A stretch of DNA of 38,050 nucleotides from Chitinophagales bacterium (GTDB lineage Bacteria; Bacteroidota; Bacteroidia; Chitinophagales; UBA10324), in the NCBI GenBank assembly GCA_013816805.1, contig JACDDS010000004.1, positions 1-38,050 on the forward strand, in the 5' to 3' direction. The notes under the pieces were generated by a model. It was not told the origin of the DNA. It worked only from the letters and a program-made list of their open reading frames with translations, and made no database searches. The translations under genes and the position numbers were made by a program. This document shows, piece by piece, positions 31,482-38,050 of this stretch; position 1 is the first letter of the stretch, and each line of letters opens with the position of its first letter.

Positions 31482-34440
31482 CGCAAAAGATCCAGGCTTT
31501 ATTTCCTGCACCAGGATGCCACGAAGGTAAGATTCCATAATTTGTCGCTTTAATTTTAATATACCGTGCCTCTTTATTTATTGCAACACCTAATATTTCT
31601 GTTGAGGGATTTTCCTCCTTATCAGGTACTGTATTCCCGGTAATTACCGGATCTGAATACGTTTTTCCGTCAAGAGAAATTTTTACTTCCAGGTCTTCAG
31701 GCATTAAAATCCAGGAGCGCATGTCCTGCAGGAATTCTGCTCCAGCAAAGGACACGTTTTTTATTTTTCCAAGATCAATGATCACCTCCATATCATCTCC
31801 CCACCAGCCCTGGTAGGTTCCAGCACTAAAATTGGATGAACCGCTTATACCATCAAATAATGCCTCGTCACCTCCACCTGTATATTGAGAATTATAATTT
31901 TTAATATAATTCAGTTTCCAGTCGTTATCCGTTTTAATAAACCTTGCTGACACCATATGGCTTGGCTGCCCTTTTTGATTTATTGCAATAGCTTTAACAG
32001 TATCGGTTTTGGAGATGAAAAATGGGATGGTATATCTTGTTGAGCGGTAATCGGGATCAGCATTATTCAATGTATAATAAAGCTTAACGTTTGATTGAAA
32101 TGACTTTACTTCAATTTTTAAGGAATCATGAAAAGAAGTGTGGTCCGCGATTATTACAGGGTCTACAGCGATTTGAAAATCATTTATGGATGAAGCAGGA
32201 GCAAGTCGTGCCTGTTTGCTCCAGTTAGTTTTTGGTTCAGGTCCCATTTCGAATTCCACCGTTTCTTTTCTAAGGATGGAAGCATTTGAAATAAACAGGC
32301 TATCGGTAGGGTTACCGTTTATAAGCATTGACTGGATATAAAAACTTTTATCGGAAAGATGATGTGCTATAATGGTAAAGGGCTTGTTGTGTTCAAAATC
32401 TTTGGTTTCTATATAAATTCGAACGGTGTCAAAGGCGGGAGTACCTAAAGCATAATAAGGTGATCCGGGAGTAACAGAATAAAAACCCATTGCACTTAAA
32501 ACATACCAGGCGCTCATTTGTCCGCAATCTTCATTGCCAATCAAGCCATCCGGAGCATCTTTATAAAATTCACTCATAATCTGATGCACCAGCTTTTGAG
32601 TTTTCCAGGGTGCATCCATGTAATCGTATAAGTACGCCATGTGATGGCTTGGCTCATTCCCATGGACATATTGACCAATCATTCCGGTGATGTCTGATTG
32701 CTCACGCCCTGTAGTTTGGGAATTTGTGGAAAATAAATAATCCAGTTTTGCAGCTGCTTTCGCTTTTCCTCCAAAAGCATGAATCAATCCATCTATATCC
32801 TGGGGAGCAAAAAATGCATACTGCCATGCATTTGCTTCCGTATAATTAAAGCTTACTTCGTAAGGATCGAAAGGTGAAAGAAAATTTCCATTTTTTTTCG
32901 GCCTCATAAATCCTGTCTTAGGATCAAAAATATTTTTCCAGTTCTGCGCCCGTTGAATGAAAACCTTATAGTCTGCAGAATCATTTAATTGCATGGCAAA
33001 CTGTGCAATGCACCAATCATCATAGGCATATTCCAGCGTTTTAGATACTGAGGAACCGTCGTCATCCATACTGATGTACCCCTGCTGTTGGTAAGCTTTT
33101 AAGCCAAAAAGATTTGTATCTGCACTGTGTTTCATTGCATCAAAAACTTCAGGATATGGAACGGATAGTGCCTCTTTCACCGCCGCATCAGCAATTACGG
33201 AAACCGAATGATATCCAATCATGCAATCTGTTTCATTCGCTGCAAGGGGCCATACCGGTAAGCGCCCGCTTTCATGATAGATCGCAAGCAAGGATTTTAA
33301 AAAATCTGAAGTACGTTTAGTTTCGATGATTGAAAGCAGCGGATGTAGTCCACGAAAAGTATCCCATAAAGAAAATACTGTATACACATCGAAATGATTT
33401 GCCTGGTGGATTTTAAAATCATGTCCCAAATATTTTTTATTTACATCATTGAAAACATTTGGAGCTATCATGCAATGATACAGCGCTGTATAAAATATTC
33501 TTTTTTGCACTAGTGTAACTCCGCTTACGGCAATTTTCCCCAGTTCATAATCCCATGTAGACTGAGCATTGATTCGTACTGCTTCAAAATCCCAGGCTGA
33601 GTTTTCGGCATCAATGTTCTCTTTTGCATCTTCAATATTTACCGCCGAGATGCCCACCTTTATATAAATGGATTCATCTTTTGAAGTGGTAAACCGGAAA
33701 TATGCTTTTACGTTAGTTCCTGAAGCTTCTGAAATATTATTTCGCAAGGAATCATTTTCTGATAATCCATATGAATCAAATGTCTTTGAAAATTCCACTA
33801 CAAAATAAATGACCTGGTTAGGAGCCCAGCCAGCAGACCGCCGCATTCCTTCAATGTACCTGTGGTTAATCACCTTGACAGATGATTCTACTGTTTTATC
33901 ACGATGGGTAAGGTCAAGGATTATATTGGATTGATCTGATTGAGGATATGTGTATTTATGAAATCCTGTTCTTGTAGTAGCGGTTAGCTCAACATCAATA
34001 TTGTCATCATCCAGGTGTACGGAATAATATCCGGGCAAGGCACTTTCATTTTTATGGGTGAAATGGGAAGCATAACCGTTTTTGTAGTTCCCTTCTTTCA
34101 CAGCTTCCAAAACAGGCCGGCCCGTAGTAGGCATCAATAGTATGTCGCCATAATCTGAAACACCTGTACCGCTGAGATGAGTGTGCGAGAACCCGTAAAT
34201 AATAGAATCACTGTAATGGTAGCCGCTGCAGCCATCCCAGCTTCCATCAACACGGGTATCAGGGCTAAGCTGCACCATACCGAACGGGAGCGTTGCACCG
34301 GGAAAAGTATGGCCATGGCCTCCGGTACCTATAAAAGGATTTACATACTGTGAATTAAGCTGAGCATAAAGGGTGGTCGGGAAAATTAGAATACCTGCAA
34401 TCAAATAAATACAAATCCAGCCTTTATTAAGCAACTTCAT
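31462..34440 (-). CDS. GH92 alpha-mannosidase-like glycosidase
   Basis: A 992-residue secreted enzyme with signal peptide (about residues 1-26, ending LYAQ). The GH92 start is clear: YVNPFIGTGGHGHTFPGA, FGMVQLSPDTR, GYHYSDSIIYGFSHTHLSGT. The catalytic module continues through LWDTFRGLHPLL and GNEDCGQMSAWYVLSAMGFY with the family's GNEDCGQMSAW motif, then YYALGTPAFDTVRI. After about residue 740 there is a chitobiase-C-like region and a discoidin-like (F5/8 type C) domain with WWGDDMEVIIDLG and a C-terminal ARYIKIKATNYG. GH92 enzymes are calcium-dependent exo-alpha-mannosidases on N-glycans. Its tail overlaps the DUF4421 gene. Confidence 0.95.
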   Translation of the reverse strand: MKLLNKGWICIYLIAGILIFPTTLYAQLNSQYVNPFIGTGGHGHTFPGATLPFGMVQLSPDTRVDGSWDGCSGYHYSDSIIYGFSHTHLSGTGVSDYGDILLMPTTGRPVLEAVKEGNYKNGYASHFTHKNESALPGYYSVHLDDDNIDVELTATTRTGFHKYTYPQSDQSNIILDLTHRDKTVESSVKVINHRYIEGMRRSAGWAPNQVIYFVVEFSKTFDSYGLSENDSLRNNISEASGTNVKAYFRFTTSKDESIYIKVGISAVNIEDAKENIDAENSAWDFEAVRINAQSTWDYELGKIAVSGVTLVQKRIFYTALYHCMIAPNVFNDVNKKYLGHDFKIHQANHFDVYTVFSLWDTFRGLHPLLSIIETKRTSDFLKSLLAIYHESGRLPVWPLAANETDCMIGYHSVSVIADAAVKEALSVPYPEVFDAMKHSADTNLFGLKAYQQQGYISMDDDGSSVSKTLEYAYDDWCIAQFAMQLNDSADYKVFIQRAQNWKNIFDPKTGFMRPKKNGNFLSPFDPYEVSFNYTEANAWQYAFFAPQDIDGLIHAFGGKAKAAAKLDYLFSTNSQTTGREQSDITGMIGQYVHGNEPSHHMAYLYDYMDAPWKTQKLVHQIMSEFYKDAPDGLIGNEDCGQMSAWYVLSAMGFYSVTPGSPYYALGTPAFDTVRIYIETKDFEHNKPFTIIAHHLSDKSFYIQSMLINGNPTDSLFISNASILRKETVEFEMGPEPKTNWSKQARLAPASSINDFQIAVDPVIIADHTSFHDSLKIEVKSFQSNVKLYYTLNNADPDYRSTRYTIPFFISKTDTVKAIAINQKGQPSHMVSARFIKTDNDWKLNYIKNYNSQYTGGGDEALFDGISGSSNFSAGTYQGWWGDDMEVIIDLGKIKNVSFAGAEFLQDMRSWILMPEDLEVKISLDGKTYSDPVITGNTVPDKEENPSTEILGVAINKEARYIKIKATNYGILPSWHPGAGNKAWIFCDEIFIK

Positions 34441-34492
34441 AATAACTAATATCAGTTCCCAACTGCTTATTTAATAAGTTCATTGCACAGTA

Positions 34493-34714
34493 TTAATCAA
34501 TAACATACCATCTTTCGTCATCATTAATACTATAGGAAAGGCCATTGCTCATCTCATGAATTTCCTTTTTAGTGCCAGGATGAACGTAAATTTTCTTTTC
34601 AAAAATTTTAATTCCATTATTCTCCCTCGTTAAAAAATTAATAAGGGCGTTCATAGTAGGTTGAATTTCATTCAGCCATTCATCATCCGATTCCTTTACA
34701 AATGCTTTACTCAT
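34493..34714 (-). CDS. Small conserved hypothetical protein
   Basis: A 73-residue acidic protein starting MSKAFVKESDDEWLNEIQPT, with no signal or membrane segment and a C-terminus ending DDERWYVID. The MS(K/R)AFVKE opening and the ENNGI and EMSNGLSYSI segments resemble a small Bacteroidota family I have seen but cannot name. No function known. It lies 52 bases upstream of the GH92 start on the same strand, so cotranscription is possible, though the content suggests an unrelated cytoplasmic role. Confidence 0.6.
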   Translation of the reverse strand: MSKAFVKESDDEWLNEIQPTMNALINFLTRENNGIKIFEKKIYVHPGTKKEIHEMSNGLSYSINDDERWYVID

Positions 34715-34874
34715 TTTTAAAATTCAGCTTAAATGTAATGAAGATATAAACTCCGGGGAACATACAATGCCGATACTTGAATTTACGAAGGCCTTGATGG
34801 CTTTTATTCCGTAAAATATTTAAATGGTTTAACCGTCAGTGCATGTAATATTTATTCATTTAAAAACAACTAAC

Positions 34875-35273
34875 ATGTACCACAACGAGTCATGCGCCGC
34901 TAAAGGCACCGATTACGGAAGCAGGAACAAACATCTTGCCTTCCGCTCCATGCAGCGAGCTGCTGTAAGCATTTACAAAACGGAGAACAGTTTTGAATTA
35001 CTGGTGTTTGCACCAGGCCGCATAAAGGAAAATTTTCACATTGATGTAAAAGGAAAGGAACTTGGGATTTCTTATACACCACCTGAAGGATTTCCACGGC
35101 CTGAATGGGTGCTCCGGGAGTACAGCCGTGGCGGTTTTGTAAGAACTTTCATTATTGATGATACTGACGACGTGAAGAATATTTCAGCAAAGTATCAGGA
35201 TGGAGTTTTGCAGGTGAGTGTTCCTATAATTCCTGGGAAAGAAAATATTAAACAGGAAATTAAAATCAATTAA
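34875..35273 (+). CDS. Hsp20/alpha-crystallin small heat-shock protein
   Basis: A 132-residue cytoplasmic chaperone. After a flexible N-terminus (MYHNESCAAKGTDYGSRN), the alpha-crystallin domain runs from about residue 28 to 125: AVSIYKTENSFELLVFAPG, FHIDVKGKELGISYTPP, a charged loop, SRGGFVRTFIIDD, and the A-x-x-x-x-G-V-L-x-V box AKYQDGVLQVSVPI. Members form oligomers that hold unfolding proteins for refolding. The frame is open to a GTG at 34839, but the ATG at 34875 is preferred. It is divergent from the small gene at 34493-34714 and followed by a long inverted repeat. Confidence 0.9.
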   Translation: MYHNESCAAKGTDYGSRNKHLAFRSMQRAAVSIYKTENSFELLVFAPGRIKENFHIDVKGKELGISYTPPEGFPRPEWVLREYSRGGFVRTFIIDDTDDVKNISAKYQDGVLQVSVPIIPGKENIKQEIKIN

Positions 35274-35296
35274 ATTTTAGGGTTGACATTAAAGTG

Positions 35297-35426
35297 AAGA
35301 GGCTGATCTCAAAGGCGTCATTGTGACGAAATGAAGCAATCTCAATATAAAGCCATTTGATAATTATTGAGATTGCTTCGGCCCTGGCCTTGCAAGGACG
35401 CAGTTATACCTTTGAGACAACCTCTT
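35297..35426. repeat. Long imperfect inverted repeat
   Basis: The region folds on itself. AAGCAATCTCAATA (35334-35347) pairs perfectly with TATTGAGATTGCTT (35365-35378); outer parts such as AGAGGCTGATCTCAAAGG (from 35298) pair imperfectly with CCTTTGAGACAACCTCT (to 35425), and CGTCATTG with a region containing GGACG. A 17-base loop lies at 35348-35364. I recall similar GAGGCTGTCTCAAAAG...AGACAGCCTC intergenic elements in other Bacteroidota, suggesting a MITE-like or REP-like dispersed repeat. It has no coding capacity. Confidence 0.65.
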
Positions 35427-35527
35427 ATTATCTATGCCAAACCAGGCATGATTATGATTCGTTTAAGTTGATATAATGTTGATCAGGATGTTGCAAACTG
35501 ATCACATCAGTTCTGGTTCAACAATAA

Positions 35528-35558
35528 AAAAAAGCAGCAGGAGGTCTGCTGCTTTTTT
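35528..35558. terminator. Bidirectional terminator between hsp20 and the sugar dehydrogenase gene
   Basis: AAAAAAGCAGCAG (35528-35540) pairs with CTGCTGCTTTTTT (35546-35558) around a GAGGT loop. T-runs lie on both sides, so it can stop transcription from either direction; it lies 18 bases after the stop of the minus-strand gene at 35577. Confidence 0.85.
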
Positions 35559-35576
35559 AAAAAGCTTCCTGAATAT

Positions 35577-37028
35577 TTACTGCACAGAAAATCTTTTGTT
35601 GATAGTTCCATCAGAAGCACGAATCTGAAGGATATAGATGCCCTGAGTTAATTTTTCCGAAGCGAAACTAAATTTATTTATTCCCTGCTGCAATGGTTTT
35701 GTTTCTGATAAAATCTGTTGCCCGATCTGGTTAAAAATCGTTACAAAGCTATTTCCATTATAAAGTGCATTCAACTCAACAGTAAATTGCCCGGCATTAG
35801 GATTAGGATATAAAGAAATCTGTTCGGTATTTGACTTTTGTCCGAGTTTTTTAGTTGACCTTGGCTCTTTTGATGCTGCTGCATCTTTAACATGAAGAAT
35901 TTCTCCATTAATGTAATCAGTTACGTATAATTCATCATCCACGTCAGTGCCAAAGGCTGTGTACTCAAAAGGATCTTCCGTGCTTATATAACGGTTCACC
36001 CAAACACCCTTATCCTGGTAGACTGCCCGAAATATTCCTGTGCAATAATCAGCATAAATATACTTACCATACATATCCGGATAGTTTGCTCCCCGGTAAA
36101 CAAAACCACCTATAATGGTGCCGCCACAGCCCGGACTTACAATATGCTCATATTCTGCTATGGGAAATGTAGGCGGGGTACCATTCGGATTACAGTCGTC
36201 TTTAAAAAAGTGGGAACCTTCCCAGCAGCTCCATCCGTAATTAAGTCCACCTTCTCCTGCTGGCTGGAAATCTATTTCTTCCCAATCATCTTGTCCAACA
36301 TCACCAATCCACATATCATCAGTTAATGCATCAAAACTAAAGCGCCATGGGTTACGCAGACCAGTTGCCCATATTTCGGGAAGATAACCACTTACCCCTA
36401 TAAAAGGGTTGGTTGGCGGAATGGAATAATTTTTTCCATTCTCTCCGTGGGTTACATCTATGCGGCTGACCTTTCCCAGCAAAATTCCAGGATCTTGTGC
36501 ATTGTTCAATGGATCTGCAGCATCGCCTCCATCGCCAAGCGGAATGTATAAATACCCTTCACTGAAACGAATAGATCCACTGTTGTGGTTGATAAAGGGC
36601 TGCTTTACTTTCAATAATACAAGTTCACTTTGCTTTTTTGCCTGGTTTGGATTGTTTGGTTTTACACTAAACCTTGAAATTCGGGTATTACCATCTTTGT
36701 TAGTATAATTTACGTAGAAGTAGCCATTGGCCGCGTAATTTGGATCAAAGGCAAGTCCCAGTAAACCCTGTTCGTCACCGTCGGTAGTGATCAAATCGGA
36801 AATATTCAGAAAGGGCGCATCGCTCTTTTTTCCCGAAGAATTACATACCCAGATTTTGCCGGTTCGTTCCACAATAAATAACCGATCATCACCGGCATTT
36901 TCAATTCCCAGCGGCTGATTATAGCCGGAAGAAAAGGTTTTAAGTTTCAGGTTAGGTAAATGGTCCGTTTGTGCCTTTAGGAATGCTGTGGCAAACAGCA
37001 ATGTGACGATTAAGGAAATTTTTTTCAT
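35577..37028 (-). CDS. PQQ-dependent sugar dehydrogenase-like protein with T9SS sorting domain
   Basis: A 483-residue protein starting at ATG 37028 (MKKISLIVTLLFATAFLKAQ, signal peptide). The body is a six-bladed propeller of the soluble glucose/aldose dehydrogenase family: TFSSGYNQPLGIENAGDDRL, DEQGLLGLAFDPNYAANGYF, FINHNSGSIRFSEG (the HNSG carries the catalytic His of this family), YIPLGDGGDAADP, ATGLRNPWRFSFD and WIGDVGQDDWEEID. The last 80 or so residues (TEQISLYPNPNAGQFTVELN to GIYILQIRASDGTINKRFSV) are a T9SS type A tail. Expected to oxidise a sugar outside the cell with PQQ; substrate unknown. The longer frame to 37097 is discarded because it precedes the signal peptide. Confidence 0.9.
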   Translation of the reverse strand: MKKISLIVTLLFATAFLKAQTDHLPNLKLKTFSSGYNQPLGIENAGDDRLFIVERTGKIWVCNSSGKKSDAPFLNISDLITTDGDEQGLLGLAFDPNYAANGYFYVNYTNKDGNTRISRFSVKPNNPNQAKKQSELVLLKVKQPFINHNSGSIRFSEGYLYIPLGDGGDAADPLNNAQDPGILLGKVSRIDVTHGENGKNYSIPPTNPFIGVSGYLPEIWATGLRNPWRFSFDALTDDMWIGDVGQDDWEEIDFQPAGEGGLNYGWSCWEGSHFFKDDCNPNGTPPTFPIAEYEHIVSPGCGGTIIGGFVYRGANYPDMYGKYIYADYCTGIFRAVYQDKGVWVNRYISTEDPFEYTAFGTDVDDELYVTDYINGEILHVKDAAASKEPRSTKKLGQKSNTEQISLYPNPNAGQFTVELNALYNGNSFVTIFNQIGQQILSETKPLQQGINKFSFASEKLTQGIYILQIRASDGTINKRFSVQ

Positions 37029-37746
37029 TGTGTTTAATTTTAGTGATTTAATAATTAAGTAATGGGTACTATTAATTAACTGATACATGCAATGCAATTG
37101 AAAATATTAATGAGATATTATACAATGGGAATAATCAGGAATTACATGTTTATAGTTTCGATTTGACGAAGTAATTTACTGTTGCATGTAAAAGAGAATA
37201 ATTAAATAGTGCGCAGCAGGAATAATTTTGTTCTAAACAGGACTATTCCTTTGTTAAAGCAGGGCGATGCCAAAATTTTTTTTATACTTTTTTTATAGTG
37301 AGTTATAAAGTACTGTTAATACATAACCGTTTACTGCCTGTTAAATGGCTTTGGATAAAAGGAAATAGATTGATTATTGGTACAATACTCTATATCTGCA
37401 TTCAGCTTATTCCCTTCCAATTATTTACTACTTCTTCGATGAAAGAAACAGCCAATTTCATTGATGGTGATTTTTATTTGCAGGTTTATTCTAATTCCTC
37501 ATGTGGTATTTTTTCACTGCATGTGCGAGGCATCATCAGTTATAAAAACAATAATAGATGTGATGGATTTATCGGGTAGAATTTTGTGGGAATAAAGTGC
37601 CTTACCCAATGAAGGAATAATTAACTGAAGATGGGTTTACATGGCCTTATAAATGGATATTATTTCCTGAGAATAGGAAATAATGATGTTATCCATACAC
37701 TGCTGTTATCGCATTCTAATCTTGGTAAAATTATAATGACCTTTCG
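37029..37746. other. Intergenic region, no credible gene
   Basis: About 720 AT-rich bases. Two plus-strand frames (from 37298 and 37631) are open, but they resemble no family and look like chance frames. A weak inverted repeat AGGAATA/TATTCCT lies at 37218-37250. The region ends in an inverted repeat with the neighbouring gene (37706-37719 with 37817-37830). Confidence 0.5.
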
Positions 37747-37830
37747 TCACGTGCCTTTTTCATTTTTAACTATTGGCGCTACACGGTTACCCAATAGTTC
37801 AATAGATTCCATTAGCTTAGAATGCGATAA
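37706..37830. repeat. 14-bp perfect inverted repeat spanning a gene end
   Basis: TTATCGCATTCTAA at 37706-37719 is the reverse complement of TTAGAATGCGATAA at 37817-37830. One arm is inside the oxidoreductase coding sequence (codons for ALSHSK), the other lies beyond its stop. A 97-base spacer separates them. It could be a fragment of an inverted duplication or chance. Confidence 0.5.
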
Positions 37831-38050
37831 GGCTGCATTATCCATCTGAAAAGTGATTCTGGAGATTCCGCCTAAAGCCTTGCTGTGCCGAATAATTTTT
37901 TCTGCGATTTCTTCAGGACCACCAACCAGCAAGGCACCTTGAGGGCCAACCTGGGCATCGAACTGCGATCTTCTTACGGGTGGCCAGCCACGCTCTTTAC
38001 CAATCCGGGTAAATGTTTCTGCATAGCCCGGGTAGAAATCATCAATAGCT
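37747..38050 (-). CDS. LLM-class flavin-dependent oxidoreductase (C-terminal part, runs off the window)
   Basis: An open minus-strand frame from the right edge to a stop at 37747 gives the last 100 or so residues of a luciferase-like monooxygenase. Reading from the edge: DDFYPGYAETFTRIGKERGW, SQFDAQVGPQGALLVGGPEE, IAEKIIRHSKALGGISRITF, then QMDNAALSHSKLMESIELLG and a tail NRVAPIVKNEKGT. The GALLVGGPEEIAEKI and ELLGNRVAP segments are characteristic of this family's C-terminus. The frame continues without interruption past the window edge, so the gene is partial here. Substrate unknown. Confidence 0.88.
   Translation of the reverse strand, partial: AIDDFYPGYAETFTRIGKERGWPPVRRSQFDAQVGPQGALLVGGPEEIAEKIIRHSKALGGISRITFQMDNAALSHSKLMESIELLGNRVAPIVKNEKGT

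Noticed and set aside
37298-37849. Two plus-strand frames at the right end
   Set aside because: AT-rich, no family resemblance; the second overlaps the real oxidoreductase gene on the other strand.
1-38050. CRISPR array
   Set aside because: No set of evenly spaced direct repeats with unique spacers occurs, and no cas genes are present.
18641-38050. A bioluminescence (lux) operon linking the LuxE-like gene and the luciferase-like oxidoreductase
   Set aside because: The two are 18 kb apart with unrelated housekeeping genes between, and no LuxC, LuxD or LuxAB genes are visible.

Overview
The window looks like a chromosomal segment of an uncultured or little-studied member of the Bacteroidota, probably near the Chitinophagales/Sphingobacteriales. 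The evidence is low-GC coding sequence, three secreted proteins with the type IX secretion (T9SS) type A C-terminal sorting domain, a TonB-dependent receptor with an N-terminal carboxypeptidase-regulatory-like domain, a GH92 glycosidase, a DUF4421 protein, a RAYT/REP remnant and matches to the Bacteroidota -7 promoter motif TAnnTTTG. This placement comes from recognised protein families; no rRNA is present to confirm it.

Left end (1-2.6 kb) is accessory and decaying. Small minus-strand genes (a truncated DUF6157-like gene, a secreted NIPSNAP-like protein and a VOC/bleomycin-resistance-like protein) are separated by two diverged copies of a 200-270 bp non-coding element bounded by inverted repeats of the form GCCKCTAAC...GTTAGCKGC. 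At their upstream side lies a tyrosine recombinase pseudogene that is frameshifted and has lost its catalytic domain. The whole resembles an integron-like cassette array and is the best candidate for something undescribed. Next come a GC-rich PurD-like ATP-grasp gene (2.6-3.9 kb) and a 0.7 kb structured non-coding stretch.

4.6-9.2 kb holds a two-gene outer-membrane/secretion unit: a TonB-dependent receptor, then a T9SS beta-helix protein ending in a clear terminator. 9.4-10.5 kb carries three small genes: a DUF2158-like protein, a free-standing sorting-domain-like protein and a coiled-coil protein. 10.6-17.5 kb contains an M23 peptidase divergent from alaS (an 18-bp palindrome lies between them), a CNNM/CorC-type CBS membrane protein and a secreted glycosidase-like protein. 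tRNA-Gly(GCC) and tRNA-Leu(UAA) follow at 17.6-17.8 kb, then a decayed RAYT transposase flanked by inverted REP sequences.

18.6-30.5 kb is mostly housekeeping: a LuxE-like acyl ligase, pyruvate kinase, recF, divergent pdhA, a TPR membrane protein, a DUF3179 protein, small secreted peptides, a T9SS protein, mgtE, ribH and an MBL-fold hydrolase. 30.5-38 kb holds a DUF4421 protein overlapping a GH92 mannosidase-like gene, a small conserved protein, Hsp20, a long inverted repeat, a T9SS-sorted PQQ sugar dehydrogenase-like enzyme and the C-terminal end of a flavin-dependent luciferase-like oxidoreductase running off the right edge.

The functional themes are secretion and outer-membrane traffic (three sorting-domain proteins, one TonB receptor), glycan or sugar handling (GH92, PQQ dehydrogenase, glycosidase-like protein) and core metabolism. 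Mobile-element remains at 0-2.6 kb and 17.9-18.6 kb appear inactive.
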